64,000 nucleotides of DNA from Azonexaceae bacterium (GTDB lineage: Bacteria; Pseudomonadota; Gammaproteobacteria; Burkholderiales; Rhodocyclaceae): contig JAAXVL010000013.1 of NCBI GenBank assembly GCA_013335535.1, forward strand, positions 27,782-91,781. The letters are read 5' to 3'. Positions within the stretch are counted from its first letter, which is position 1; each line of letters starts with the position of its first letter. Shown piece by piece: positions 18,738 to 27,459 of this stretch. Under the pieces are notes generated by a model. The model was not told where the DNA came from. It searched no databases and saw nothing but the letters and a program-made list of their open reading frames with translations. A program made the position numbers and the translations under genes.

Positions 18738-19829
18738 TTATACATTGGCCGCGCAGAATTTGACGAGTGCGGATGCCAAATCGGGGTTCGCGGCCAGTCT
18801 TTCCGCCCATTGCCGGTTGTGGCGGGCAATGGCGAGCCGGTCGTCAACGAAGCCCTGCCAGGCCGAAGCGATATTGCGACCAAGGTTCCATGCGACGAAC
18901 ATCCGGCGCAGCGCTGTTTCTGTCGTCGCATCCATTCCGTCGCTGTAGCGCCTGAGAAACGCCTCCAGCTTGGCCAGATGAGCTCCGTCGTCCTGCGGAT
19001 AAACGTGCCAGACAAAAGGCTTGGCCGCCCACTGGGCGCGCACGAAAGAGTCCTCGCCGCGCACGAAATTGATGTCACAGCGCCAGAGCAAACGATCAAA
19101 ATCATCCATTGGCAGGAACGGAATTGTCTGAATCAGCGCGTTACCAAGCTGCCACGGCCCATTTCCGCCCAAATGAGCTTGCACCGCAGCCAGGGGTTTG
19201 CCTGGCGGTACGTGGCAAACCAGGTGGGTCGGCGAATCGCGGAAAGCGTCCAGCAAGGCGCCAACTGGAGCTGTGTCATAGCAAAACAGGCAGACCTCCA
19301 GTAACTTGTCGGCCGACTCTGGCAAGATGTGGCGCTCGCGCTCGGCGAACAAGCCGTTTTCCCGCAGTAATCCGCCAGTCTTTTCGGAAAATCCGGGGAA
19401 AAAGAAATATTTGACCAAGGGCAGGGAAGGATGGGGCGATGCCATGCCGTGACAGCCGTCGGCCCAGGGTTCTGACGTCATGTATTCAAGATTGATCCAG
19501 CACGGTTTGGATGAAGACTGACTCATGGCTGCCTGATAGTCGGCAGGCAGTTCGCAGCCGAACGCCTCGATAACGACATCAGCCCAGCGGTCGACCACAA
19601 TGTTTTCACCCCAGCAACAAATTTGAACACCCTGATAGGACTGCACTGTTTTTGTTACATCCACAGACGGACATAATGGCTGCAGGCTGGCCAGATCATC
19701 GACCCACAAACGTACCTCGCGGCCGTGCTCGGCCACCAGTTGCCTGGCCAGACGCCAACAAACCCCGATGTCGCCGAAGTTGTCGATGACCCGGCAAAAG
19801 ATGTCCCAATGAAGCTGCATGGCCGCCAT
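18738..19829 (-). CDS. earP: EF-P arginine rhamnosyltransferase EarP
   Basis: EarP transfers rhamnose from dTDP-rhamnose to Arg32 of EF-P. The 363-residue product has the family opening WDIFCRVIDNFGDIGVCWRLARQL, with the Asp used in catalysis (DNFGD), then WINLEYMTSE and the C-terminal FVRGEDSFVRAQWAAKPFVWHVYPQ nucleotide-sugar site. The ATG at 19829 has GGGGA 7 bases upstream; the next ATG (19820) is an alternative. It forms an operon with efp and is divergent from the uracil-DNA glycosylase gene, with 15 bases between them. Confidence 0.95.
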   Translation of the reverse strand: MAAMQLHWDIFCRVIDNFGDIGVCWRLARQLVAEHGREVRLWVDDLASLQPLCPSVDVTKTVQSYQGVQICCWGENIVVDRWADVVIEAFGCELPADYQAAMSQSSSKPCWINLEYMTSEPWADGCHGMASPHPSLPLVKYFFFPGFSEKTGGLLRENGLFAERERHILPESADKLLEVCLFCYDTAPVGALLDAFRDSPTHLVCHVPPGKPLAAVQAHLGGNGPWQLGNALIQTIPFLPMDDFDRLLWRCDINFVRGEDSFVRAQWAAKPFVWHVYPQDDGAHLAKLEAFLRRYSDGMDATTETALRRMFVAWNLGRNIASAWQGFVDDRLAIARHNRQWAERLAANPDLASALVKFCAANV

Positions 19830-19844
19830 GCTAACATCCCCGCC

Positions 19845-20492
19845 ATGTCAATATTTCAAGATCCCACCGGCTGTACAGCTTGCCCTCGACTGGCCGAGCA
19901 CCTTGCCAACATACGTCAGCGCGATCCTGACTGGCACGCTTTGCCCGTGCCCGCCTTTGGCCCAATTGATGCAGAACTGCTTGTCGTTGGCCTCGGCCCG
20001 GGCGAAAAAGGGGCCAACCGGACTGGCCGCCCCTTTACCGGCGACGTCGCCGGCGAACTTCTATATCCAGCCTTGCACCGCTTTGGCTTTGCCAGCCAAC
20101 CTGAGCCCCTGGGCGCTGACCATTGGGCCAATCCGGCCATGCAACTCAGCAATTGCCGCATCACCAATGCCGTTCGCTGCCTGCCGCCAGCCAACAAACC
20201 GACAACAGCCGAAATTCGCCAATGCAACCGCCATTTGCAAGTTGAGCTGGCCGCCATGCCCAGACTCAAGGTCATCGTTGCCCTTGGCGCCATAGCTCAC
20301 CAGGCGCTGCTTTGGGCTTACGACCTCAAGCTCAAGGACTTCACCTTCGGACACAACGTCAGCCATACCCTGCCGGACGGGAGAATTCTCGTCGACAGCT
20401 ACCATTGCAGCGGCTATAACTGGCGTACCGGCAGGCTTTCCCGCGAAAGCTTCGAGGCGGTCTTTGCCGGGGTCAAAACCCGCCTCGCCTGA
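19845..20492 (+). CDS. Uracil-DNA glycosylase, family 5 (UDGb)
   Basis: This enzyme removes uracil (and often hypoxanthine or xanthine) from DNA. From the ATG at 19845 it has 215 residues. CTACPRL near the start with later Cys residues suggests the 4Fe-4S cluster of families 4 and 5. Motif 1 is GLGPGEKGANRTGRPFTGD, lacking the Asp/Asn base of other families, as known for UDGb, and motif 2 is SYHCSGYNWRTGRLS. The track start at 19725 would run into earP and is rejected. It precedes uvrC by 9 bases: two repair genes in one operon. Confidence 0.92.
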   Translation: MSIFQDPTGCTACPRLAEHLANIRQRDPDWHALPVPAFGPIDAELLVVGLGPGEKGANRTGRPFTGDVAGELLYPALHRFGFASQPEPLGADHWANPAMQLSNCRITNAVRCLPPANKPTTAEIRQCNRHLQVELAAMPRLKVIVALGAIAHQALLWAYDLKLKDFTFGHNVSHTLPDGRILVDSYHCSGYNWRTGRLSRESFEAVFAGVKTRLA

Positions 20493-20501
20493 ACCCGCAC
20501 G

Positions 20502-22313
20502 ATGAGTTTCGACGCCAAGGCTTTTCTGGCCACGCTGACCGAGTTGCCCGGCGTTTATCGCATGCTGGATGGCAATGGTGCCGTGCTTTATGTCGGCAAG
20601 GCCAAGAATCTCAAAAAGCGGGTTTCGTCGTATTTCCGGGAAAACGTTTCGAGCCCGCGGATTGCACACATGGTCAGCCAGATTGCCACCGTGGAAACCA
20701 CGGCAACGCGCACCGAAGCTGAAGCGCTGTTGCTTGAAAACAACCTCATAAAGTCTCTCTCCCCGCGTTACAACATCCTTTTTCGGGACGACAAGTCCTA
20801 CCCCTACATTGTTCTGACCAAAGGAAAGTTTCCCCGACTCGGCTTTTTCCGCGGCAGTCCGGACCGCAAGGCGGATTACTTTGGCCCCTATCCGTCAAGC
20901 TGGGCAGTTCGCGACAGCATCCATCTGATGCAGAAAATGTTTCGTCTGAGAACCTGCGAAGAATCAGTGTTTGCCAACCGCTCGCGGCCATGTCTGCTTT
21001 ACCAGATCAAACGCTGCAGCGGGCCGTGCGTTGGATTGATCTCGCCGGAAGACTACGCAACCGATGTTCAACTGGGCTCGATGTTCCTGCTCGGCAAACA
21101 GCAGGAGGTCTCAAAACGCCTGAATCAGGCCATGGAGGCCGCATCCGAGCGTCTTGCCTTCGAACAGGCGGCGGTCTACCGGGATCTGATCCAGTCGTTG
21201 CATCAAGTGCAGGAAAAACAATTCGTTTTCAGCAGCAAAGGCGAGGATATGGACATTCTGGTCGCGCAAAAGGAAGCGGGGCAGTTGTGTGTCAATCTGG
21301 CGATGGTTCGTGGCGGACGACATCTCGGCGATCGCCCCTTCTTTCCGACCAACGCTGCCGAATCGGAGCCAGCCGATGCGTGTGCCGCCTTCATTCGCCA
21401 ACACTACGCCATCCACCCGGCACCGGCGCGCCTGCTGGTCCACCCCTTGCCGGCCGAAGATGAGCCGGGTGAAAGCGAAGCGGTGCTGGCCGAACTGGCC
21501 GGGCGCCCGGTTCCTGTCACGCAAGCGCGCAGTCTTTCCCACAAAGCCTGGGTCGAGATGGCATTGCAAAACGCCAGATTGGCTATTCTGGCGCGCAGCC
21601 AAGCCACGGCCCAGCAGGAAAAGCGGCTCGCTGCACTTCAGGATGCGTTACAACTGCCAGAACCTATCGTTCGCATCGAGTGCTTCGACATTAGTCATAC
21701 GATGGGCGAAGCAACTGTGGCCTCCTGTGTGGTCTATCATGAAAACCGCATGAAAAATTCCGATTATCGGCGCTTCAATATTCGCGACATCCAGCCTGGC
21801 GACGACTATGCAGCAATGCGTCAAGCTGTAAGCCGACGCTACGATGGCATTGCTGCGGGCGAGGGTACGGCGCCGGACCTGATCCTGATTGACGGTGGAA
21901 AAGGGCAGGTGGCATCCGCCTTTTCAGCGCTGGCCGATCTTGGCTTGAGCCATCTGCCGATGATTGGCGTCGCCAAAGGCGAAGGACGCAAGCCTGGGCT
22001 GGAATCACTCGTTTTTCCGGATGGCCGCGAGCCGTTACAATTGCCGGCGGAACACCCCGCGTTGCACCTGATTCAGGAAATACGCGACGAAGCTCATCGC
22101 TTTGCCATCACAGGCCATCGAGCCCAGCGCGGCAAGGCACGGAAAACCTCTACACTGGAAAGTCTGCCGGGCATTGGACCGGCCCGCCGAAAAGCCCTGG
22201 TTGTCAGATTTGGTGGCCTGCCCGGCGTGCTTGCCGCCAGCCCCGAACAATTGTCCGAAGTGCCGGGCATCAGCCGGGATATGGCTGAAAAGATACATTC
22301 CGCATTACACTGA
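20502..22313 (+). CDS. uvrC: Excinuclease ABC subunit C
   Basis: UvrC makes both cuts in nucleotide excision repair. The 603-residue protein has the GIY-YIG domain (LPGVYRMLDGNGAVLYVGKA, about 14-33), the UvrB-binding UVR motif near 203-238, the RNase H-like second nuclease (ECFDISHTMGEATVASCVV; LILIDGGKGQ) and a C-terminal helix-hairpin-helix pair (LESLPGIGPARRKAL; LSEVPGISRDMAEKI). pgsA follows 3 bases later, an arrangement common in proteobacteria. Confidence 0.98.
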   Translation: MSFDAKAFLATLTELPGVYRMLDGNGAVLYVGKAKNLKKRVSSYFRENVSSPRIAHMVSQIATVETTATRTEAEALLLENNLIKSLSPRYNILFRDDKSYPYIVLTKGKFPRLGFFRGSPDRKADYFGPYPSSWAVRDSIHLMQKMFRLRTCEESVFANRSRPCLLYQIKRCSGPCVGLISPEDYATDVQLGSMFLLGKQQEVSKRLNQAMEAASERLAFEQAAVYRDLIQSLHQVQEKQFVFSSKGEDMDILVAQKEAGQLCVNLAMVRGGRHLGDRPFFPTNAAESEPADACAAFIRQHYAIHPAPARLLVHPLPAEDEPGESEAVLAELAGRPVPVTQARSLSHKAWVEMALQNARLAILARSQATAQQEKRLAALQDALQLPEPIVRIECFDISHTMGEATVASCVVYHENRMKNSDYRRFNIRDIQPGDDYAAMRQAVSRRYDGIAAGEGTAPDLILIDGGKGQVASAFSALADLGLSHLPMIGVAKGEGRKPGLESLVFPDGREPLQLPAEHPALHLIQEIRDEAHRFAITGHRAQRGKARKTSTLESLPGIGPARRKALVVRFGGLPGVLAASPEQLSEVPGISRDMAEKIHSALH

Positions 22314-22316
22314 ACC

Positions 22317-22895
22317 ATGCCCTTCAATTTGCCGATCCTGCTGACCTGGCTTCGTATCGTCGCGATACCGCTGTTGATTGCTGTCTACTACCTGCCGGCA
22401 GACTGGGCAACATCACATGAGCGTGATTTCGCCGCAACAGCCATTTTTATCGCTGCCGCCCTGACAGATTGGGCTGACGGCTATCTGGCAAGAAAACTGG
22501 ACCAGACATCGGCCTTTGGCGCTTTTCTCGATCCGGTCGCCGACAAATTGATGGTTGCCGCCGCGCTTATCGTTCTCGTCGAACTGGGCAGAACAGATGC
22601 AATCGTTGCCAGCATCATCATTGGTCGTGAAATCACCATTTCGGCGTTGCGCGAATGGATGGCCAAAATCGGCGCGGCAAAAAGCGTCGCCGTCTCGATG
22701 CTTGGCAAGATAAAGACAGCAGCTCAAATGCTGGCCATTCCCATTCTTCTTTATTACCAGCCGCTGTTTGGCGTGGACATGCAAAAGTTCGGTAACTGGT
22801 TGATCTGGATAGCAGCATTGCTGACGCTCTGGTCAATGGGCTACTACCTGCGCATGGCCTGGCCAGAAATTGCAAAACGAACTGCAGAAAAGTAG
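22317..22895 (+). CDS. pgsA: CDP-diacylglycerol-glycerol-3-phosphate 3-phosphatidyltransferase
   Basis: PgsA makes phosphatidylglycerol phosphate in the inner membrane. The 192-residue protein has the CDP-alcohol phosphotransferase signature DWADGYLARKLDQ with FGAFLDPVADKL (D-x2-DG-x2-AR-x8-G-x3-D-x3-D) at about 53-79, and four to five membrane helices. It follows uvrC closely. The tRNA cluster begins 55 bases after its stop. Confidence 0.96.
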   Translation: MPFNLPILLTWLRIVAIPLLIAVYYLPADWATSHERDFAATAIFIAAALTDWADGYLARKLDQTSAFGAFLDPVADKLMVAAALIVLVELGRTDAIVASIIIGREITISALREWMAKIGAAKSVAVSMLGKIKTAAQMLAIPILLYYQPLFGVDMQKFGNWLIWIAALLTLWSMGYYLRMAWPEIAKRTAEK

Positions 22896-22905
22896 GGGAG
22901 CAATG

Positions 22906-22933
22906 TTGACAATTCCCTTGTGTCGCCTATAAT
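22906..22933 (+). promoter_or_regulatory. Consensus sigma-70 promoter for the tRNA cluster
   Basis: TTGACA (22906-22911) and TATAAT (22928-22933) are both perfect and spaced by 16 bases. A GC-rich discriminator (GCGCGCTC) follows the -10, the mark of stringently controlled stable-RNA promoters. The first tRNA begins 18 bases after the -10. Confidence 0.92.
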
Positions 22934-22950
22934 GCGCGCTCTGTTTCAGC

Positions 22951-23026
22951 GCGGCAGTAGCTCAGTTGGTAGAGCGATACCTTGCCAAGGTATAGGTCGA
23001 GAGTTCGAGACTCTTCTGCCGCTCCA
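22951..23026 (+). tRNA. tRNA-Gly (GCC), copy 1
   Basis: This 76-base cloverleaf has the acceptor GCGGCAG/CTGCCGC, the D-loop AGCTCAGTTGGTAGAGC, anticodon stem-loop with GCC, T-loop GTTCGAG and an encoded CCA end. It is identical over all 76 bases to the copy at 23161. Confidence 0.97.
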
Positions 23027-23079
23027 GTTTTCAGGTCAAAGCCCTTGGCTTTGACCAAGTTGTAAAAGATTTTCGGATA

Positions 23080-23153
23080 GGCGCGATAGCAAAGCGGTTA
23101 TGCACCGGATTGCAAATCCGTGTAGGTCGGTTCGACTCCGGCTCGCGCCTCCA
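23080..23153 (+). tRNA. tRNA-Cys (GCA)
   Basis: The 74-base tRNA has acceptor arms GGCGCGA/TCGCGCC, the anticodon GCA in loop TTGCAAA, T-loop GTTCGAC and encoded CCA. It lies between the two identical tRNA-Gly copies, a Gly-Cys arrangement frequent in beta- and gammaproteobacteria. Confidence 0.96.
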
Positions 23154-23160
23154 AGGTTTT

Positions 23161-23236
23161 GCGGCAGTAGCTCAGTTGGTAGAGCGATACCTTGCCAAGG
23201 TATAGGTCGAGAGTTCGAGACTCTTCTGCCGCTCCA
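23161..23236 (+). tRNA. tRNA-Gly (GCC), copy 2
   Basis: Base-for-base identical to the tRNA at 22951-23026, including CCA. Seven bases separate it from tRNA-Cys, so the first three tRNAs share one transcript ending at the terminator that follows. Confidence 0.97.
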
Positions 23237-23241
23237 AATAG

Positions 23242-23274
23242 AAAAGGGAAAGCGCCGGTCGCTTTCCCTTTTTT
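23242..23274 (+). terminator. Intrinsic terminator after tRNA-Gly copy 2
   Basis: AAAAGGGAAAGC (23242-23253) pairs with GCTTTCCCTTTT (23261-23272) and continues into more T. It ends the Gly-Cys-Gly transcript, so tRNA-Leu needs its own promoter; a TATAAT at 23290-23295 is a candidate -10, with no clear -35. Confidence 0.85.
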
Positions 23275-23306
23275 CATATCGGGCGCCGATATAATTGATG
23301 CACCCA

Positions 23307-23392
23307 GCCTGGGTGGTGAAATTGGTAGACACAAGAGACTTAAAATCTCTCGCTCTTTGAGTGTACGGGTTCGATTCCCGTCCCAGGCACCA
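23307..23392 (+). tRNA. tRNA-Leu (TAA)
   Basis: The 86-base class II tRNA has acceptor GCCTGGG/CCCAGGC, a long variable arm (CGCTCTTTGAGTG), the anticodon TAA in loop CTTAAAA, T-loop GTTCGAT and an encoded CCA. Confidence 0.97.
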
Positions 23393-23403
23393 CGATTGAA
23401 TAC

Positions 23404-23865
23404 ATGATCATCTACGACCTTAGCTGCGACAATAATCACCGGTTTGAAGGGTGGTTCCAGAATGCCGGCGCTTTTGAATCCCAGTTGGAAGAAGGGCTTC
23501 TTTGTTGCCCTCAATGCGATAGCCACAACGTTCGTCGTGTGCCGTCCGCCGTGGCAATTTCCGGAAATCACCCCGAGCAGGTCAGTGACGCTCCTGCCAT
23601 TCGGGCAAAAAATCCGACAAGTACTGCGTTGATGCCGGTTGGAACGCAAGCCATGGCACTTTATCGTCAGCTTATCCAGACCATCGTCAGTCATAGCGAG
23701 GACGTTGGCCAGTCGTTTGCCGATGAGGCACGCAAGATTCACTACAACGAAGCACCGCAGCGGCCAATTCGCGGTCATGCCAGCGAAGATGAATGCGATG
23801 CCTTGCGGGACGAGGGCATTCAGATTCTGAATCTGCCATTGCCGAAGGAAGAGGATCTGAACTGA
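23404..23865 (+). CDS. DUF1178 family protein
   Basis: This 153-residue protein opens with MIIYDLSCDNNHRFEGWFQ and has a CCPQC-type zinc knuckle (about 37-41) with the earlier Cys8: the start expected for DUF1178. The C-terminal part is acidic and helical. The function is not known; homologues are short, putatively zinc-binding cytosolic proteins. It starts 11 bases after tRNA-Leu, with no strong Shine-Dalgarno sequence. Confidence 0.88.
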   Translation: MIIYDLSCDNNHRFEGWFQNAGAFESQLEEGLLCCPQCDSHNVRRVPSAVAISGNHPEQVSDAPAIRAKNPTSTALMPVGTQAMALYRQLIQTIVSHSEDVGQSFADEARKIHYNEAPQRPIRGHASEDECDALRDEGIQILNLPLPKEEDLN

Positions 23866-24018
23866 TCCTTTTTTTCTTCCCTTTATTTAAGTTTACATAA
23901 TACAAATTATGCGCGATTTGGATGGTGCCGAATTCGGATGATGGAATAATTTGCCCGGCCTTTTCGTTAACCGAGCATCGATGAATTTTCATCGAACTAA
24001 TCAAACGAAGGAAACGTG
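23866..24018. other. AT-rich spacer with an 8-bp inverted repeat
   Basis: This 153-base spacer is far more AT-rich than its surroundings. It holds TTTACA and AATTATGCG promoter-like words and a perfect inverted repeat TCGATGAA-TT-TTCATCGA (23978-23995) 24 bases before the next ATG, which could be an operator. No gene is seen in it. Confidence 0.5.
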
Positions 24019-24366
24019 ATGAGGGTCACTAGCCTTGATGGCGCGCTGCTCGATTTCTGGGTCGCCAAATCGGAAAACCTGAAGCTTCTGCCGGAGGCTA
24101 CGGAAGACGGTCTGCGCTATGTCAACGGGAGTGGATATTGGCATCCCGACACCTACCACCCTTCGATTGACTGGTCCCAGGGCGGCGAGATCATTTCCAA
24201 CGACTGGTATGCTATTGAGGATGCCCTGATCGAATGGTTCGGGCCCAACTGGCCGTTTATCAAGGCGATTATGGACACCCCGCTGAAGTGGTTGATGCGA
24301 GCCTACGTCAAAACCAAGTTCGGCGACGAGGTTGAGGAAGTCGAAAGCCATTTGCCCGGTCAGTGA
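24019..24366 (+). CDS. NinX-like protein (DUF2591)
   Basis: This 115-residue protein has GALLDFWVAKSENL near the start, PSIDWSQGGEIIS in the middle and LMRAYVKTKFGDEVEEV at the end; these are the three conserved blocks of DUF2591 (phage P22 NinX family) as I recall them. The function is unknown; homologues occur in phages and in betaproteobacterial chromosomes. I use ATG 24019 with GAAGGAAA upstream, rather than the GTG 3 bases earlier. It overlaps the convergent dnaE2 by 7 bp. No other phage gene is near it. Confidence 0.72.
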   Translation: MRVTSLDGALLDFWVAKSENLKLLPEATEDGLRYVNGSGYWHPDTYHPSIDWSQGGEIISNDWYAIEDALIEWFGPNWPFIKAIMDTPLKWLMRAYVKTKFGDEVEEVESHLPGQ

Positions 24367-27300
24367 AAATCCCGGCTCGAGGTTTCCAGTCGGCCCAGCC
24401 AGGCGGATAGGTCGACCAGTCGTTTGGCGACGAGATGGACGACTTCGCCTTCGATCTGCAACTGTCCGTAAATGCCGAGCAGTGTCGCGCCGAGTAATTC
24501 ACGGCGTTGCTTCTCGACGAGTTGCGGATGGACGACGACATTGACCAGCCCGCTTTCATCTTCGAGCGTGACGAACACGATGCCGGTGGCCGTGCCCGGT
24601 CGCTGACGGCCGACAACGATGCCGGCCGTGCGGATCAGAGCGCGGTGGCCGGCCGTTTTGAGCATGCTGGCCGCGACGAAGCGGCGTTCGGCAAGGTGTT
24701 TGCGGAGCAGCGTGAGCGGATGTTGGCGCAGCGTCAGGCCCAGGCTGCGGTAGTCGGCGACGAGACTTTCAGCTTCGCTGGGGGCAGGCAGTTCGGTTTC
24801 CGGCTCGCTTGTGCTCAGGCCATCGAACAGGTCACCCTGCACCACCGCTGCCGTCGCATCCCAGGCTGCTTGCCGACGATGGCCGGAAAGGCTCTGCAGG
24901 GCATCGGCCGATGCCAGCAGGTCGAGGTCGCGGCGTTGCAGACCAGCGCGGGTGGCGAGGTCGGCAATATTCAAAATTGGGTGTTTTTCCCGGTTGACCG
25001 TGGAAATCCGCTCAGCCACGACCTTTGAGAAACCGCTGATTTCGCGCAGGCCGAGACGGACGGTGCCATTTTCGTCGATGCGGCTGTCCCACTCACTGGC
25101 CGTGACGTCGGGCGGCAAAACGTTGACGCCGTGGCGCCGCGCGTCCTGGATCAGCATCGACGGCGAGTAGAAGCCCATGGGCTGGCTGTTGAGCAGGCCA
25201 CACAGGAAGATGGCCGGATGATGTCGCTTGAACCAGGCCGAAACATAGACGAGCAGCGCGAAGCTGGCGGCGTGTGATTCGGGAAAGCCATATTCGCCGA
25301 AGCCCTGAATCTGCTGGATGATGCGCCGGGCGAAGCTTTCTGGCAGTTGGTTGGCGGCCATGCCGGCGAGCAGTTTTTGCTCGAACGGTTCGAGCCCTCC
25401 CTTGCGCTTCCAGGCCGCCATTGCTCGGCGCAACTGGTCGGCTTCGCCGGGTGTGAAATTGGCGGCGACGATGGCCAGTTGCATGACCTGCTCCTGGAAA
25501 ATCGGCACGCCGCAGGTGCGCTTGAGCACCTCATCGACCGCCGGAGAAATTTTCTCGATGCGTTCCCTCCTCTGCCGCCGCTTGAGGTAGGGATGCACCA
25601 TGTCGCCCTGGATCGGCCCGGGCCGGACGAGCGCCACCTCGACGACGAGATCGTAGTAGCAGCGCGGCTTGAGGCGCGGCAGCATGGCCATCTGGGCGCG
25701 CGACTCGACCTGAAAAACGCCCATGCTGTCGGCGTGACAGAGCATGTCGTAGGTTTTCGGATCTTCCGGCGGGATATCTTTCAAATCCCACGGTCGACCG
25801 GAAATTTCGCCCAAAATCGAAAGCATGCGGCGGATGGCCGAGAGCATGCCGAGGGCCAGCACATCGACCTTCATCAGGCCAACGGCGTCGAGATCGTCCT
25901 TGTCCCACTGGATCACCGTGCGTTCGGGCATCGCCGTGTTTTCGACCGGGACCAGCCTGGCCAGCGGCCCGCGCGACATGACGAAACCGCCGACGTGCTG
26001 GGTCAAATGGCGCGGAAAACCGCGCAACTGGCCGGCAATCCACAGCCATTTCTCGACGCGTGGCGAGGTCGGATCCAACCCCTGCTCGGCGAAACGCTCG
26101 GGCAATTGCTCGCGTTTGTCCCACCAGGCCAGTGAGGCAGTCAGGGCGTCGATACGCGCCGTCTCGAAACCGAGCACCCTGCCCGCATCACGCAGCGCGC
26201 CCTTGGTCCGGTAAGTGATCAGCGCCGCGGCCAGCGCCGTGCGTTCGCGGGTGTATTTTTTGTAAATGTAGGCGATGACTTCGGGGCGGCGTTCGTGCTC
26301 GAAATCGACGTCGATGTCCGGCGGCTCGCCGCGCTCCTTGGAAATGAAGCGCTCGAACAGCATGCCCGAGCGATCCGGGCTGACTTCGGTGATGCCCAGC
26401 GCGAAGCAGACAATCGAATTGGCCGCCGAGCCGCGCCCTTGGCACAGGATATTGACGCTGCGCGCAAAGCAGACGATGTCGTACACCGTCAGGAAATAGG
26501 CTTCGTATTTGAGTTCGGCGATCAGCACCAGTTCGTGTTCGACGAGCTTCCGCACCTGATCCGGAACGCCTTGCGGATAGCGTTTCAGCAAGCCGCGCTC
26601 GGTTTCGTGGCGCAGCCAGGAGGTCGGCGTATGGCCGGCTTCGACGATTTCCTCCGGGTATTCGTAGCGCAATTCGTCGAGTGAGAAGCTGCACAGATCG
26701 CCAATCCTCAGCGTTTCTGCCAGCAGCGCCGGCGGATAGAGACGCGACAGGCGCAGACGGGTGCGCAGATGGCGCTCGGCGTTGGGAAACAGCGCGTAGC
26801 CGGCGTCGAAAACCGTCGTTTTGAGGCGCAGCGCGGTCAGCACGTCCTGCACCGGCCGCCGGGCTTTCACGTGCATGTGCACGTCGCTGGCCGCCACCAG
26901 CTGCAGGCTGCAAGCCTCTCCCAGCGCCTGCAGGCTCGCCAGCTTTGCCGCGTCGTCCGGCCCTGCGTGCAGTTCGACGGCGATCCACGCCCGGCCGGGA
27001 AAACGCTCGGCCAGCCAGCGTCCGTCGTCAATCGAGACCGCCTCGCCCGGCACCCAGAGCACCAGGCAATCGGGCACTGCGCCGTTCGACGAAACAACAT
27101 TGAGGTCATGCCGTTGCAGCGTGTAAGCCCCCTTCTCCGCCCGTCGCCGGGCCAGCGTGATGAGCGCCGACAGGTTGCCGTAGCCCTCGCGGTTTTTGGC
27201 CAGGAAAACCAGTTTGAGGCCATCAACGGTCGTCATTTCGCTGCCGACAATCAGTTTCAGCCCGACCTGCTTGGCCGCCTGATGCGCCCGCACGATGCCA

Positions 27301-27443
27301 GCCAGCGAACATTCGTCGGTCAATGCCAGCGTCGTGTAGCCTTGTGCCGCGGCCTGTTCGATCAGTTCAGCCGGATGCGAGGCCCCGCGCAGGAAGCTGA
27401 AATTGGAGAGGCAATGCAGCTCGGCGTAATCGGGCAAGAACAC
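24360..27443 (-). CDS. dnaE2: Error-prone DNA polymerase DnaE2 (ImuC)
   Basis: DnaE2 is the SOS-induced C-family polymerase that copies damaged templates with ImuA and ImuB. The 1027-residue protein has the PHP domain (YAELHCLSNFSFLRGASHP), LTDECSLAGIVRAH, the palm with GRGSAANSIVCF and PPDIDVDFEHERR carrying the catalytic Asp residues, and the OB-fold end GIVVGRQRPGTATGIVFVTLEDE. It starts at GTG with no good Shine-Dalgarno site and is shorter at its C-terminus than DnaE1, as usual. Two dispersed repeat copies lie in its coding sequence, in variable stretches. Confidence 0.96.
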   Translation of the reverse strand: MFLPDYAELHCLSNFSFLRGASHPAELIEQAAAQGYTTLALTDECSLAGIVRAHQAAKQVGLKLIVGSEMTTVDGLKLVFLAKNREGYGNLSALITLARRRAEKGAYTLQRHDLNVVSSNGAVPDCLVLWVPGEAVSIDDGRWLAERFPGRAWIAVELHAGPDDAAKLASLQALGEACSLQLVAASDVHMHVKARRPVQDVLTALRLKTTVFDAGYALFPNAERHLRTRLRLSRLYPPALLAETLRIGDLCSFSLDELRYEYPEEIVEAGHTPTSWLRHETERGLLKRYPQGVPDQVRKLVEHELVLIAELKYEAYFLTVYDIVCFARSVNILCQGRGSAANSIVCFALGITEVSPDRSGMLFERFISKERGEPPDIDVDFEHERRPEVIAYIYKKYTRERTALAAALITYRTKGALRDAGRVLGFETARIDALTASLAWWDKREQLPERFAEQGLDPTSPRVEKWLWIAGQLRGFPRHLTQHVGGFVMSRGPLARLVPVENTAMPERTVIQWDKDDLDAVGLMKVDVLALGMLSAIRRMLSILGEISGRPWDLKDIPPEDPKTYDMLCHADSMGVFQVESRAQMAMLPRLKPRCYYDLVVEVALVRPGPIQGDMVHPYLKRRQRRERIEKISPAVDEVLKRTCGVPIFQEQVMQLAIVAANFTPGEADQLRRAMAAWKRKGGLEPFEQKLLAGMAANQLPESFARRIIQQIQGFGEYGFPESHAASFALLVYVSAWFKRHHPAIFLCGLLNSQPMGFYSPSMLIQDARRHGVNVLPPDVTASEWDSRIDENGTVRLGLREISGFSKVVAERISTVNREKHPILNIADLATRAGLQRRDLDLLASADALQSLSGHRRQAAWDATAAVVQGDLFDGLSTSEPETELPAPSEAESLVADYRSLGLTLRQHPLTLLRKHLAERRFVAASMLKTAGHRALIRTAGIVVGRQRPGTATGIVFVTLEDESGLVNVVVHPQLVEKQRRELLGATLLGIYGQLQIEGEVVHLVAKRLVDLSAWLGRLETSSRDFH
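24970..25007 (+). repeat. Dispersed 40-bp repeat, copy 2 (inside dnaE2)
   Basis: Left arm TTCAAAATTGGGTGTTTTTC and right arm CCGGTTGACCGTGGAAAT. It is antisense to dnaE2 and is read there as STVNREKHPILN, in the same frame as copies 1 and 9. Confidence 0.75.
25788..25823 (-). repeat. Dispersed 40-bp repeat, copy 3 (inside dnaE2)
   Basis: CCACGGTCGACCGGAAAT then TTCGCCCAAAATCGAAAG. It carries the GTCGAC core. It lies sense to dnaE2 and is read as SILGEISGRPW, a part that varies among DnaE2 proteins. Confidence 0.75.
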
Positions 27444-27459
27444 GGCAACGGCTCATTTT

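Noticed and set aside
22951-23392. Integration site in the tRNA cluster
   Set aside because: All four tRNAs are complete, and no integrase, partial tRNA copy or foreign genes follow.
23866-24366. Prophage remnant near dnaE2
   Set aside because: Only one phage-type gene is present; no structural, integrase or lysis genes are seen.
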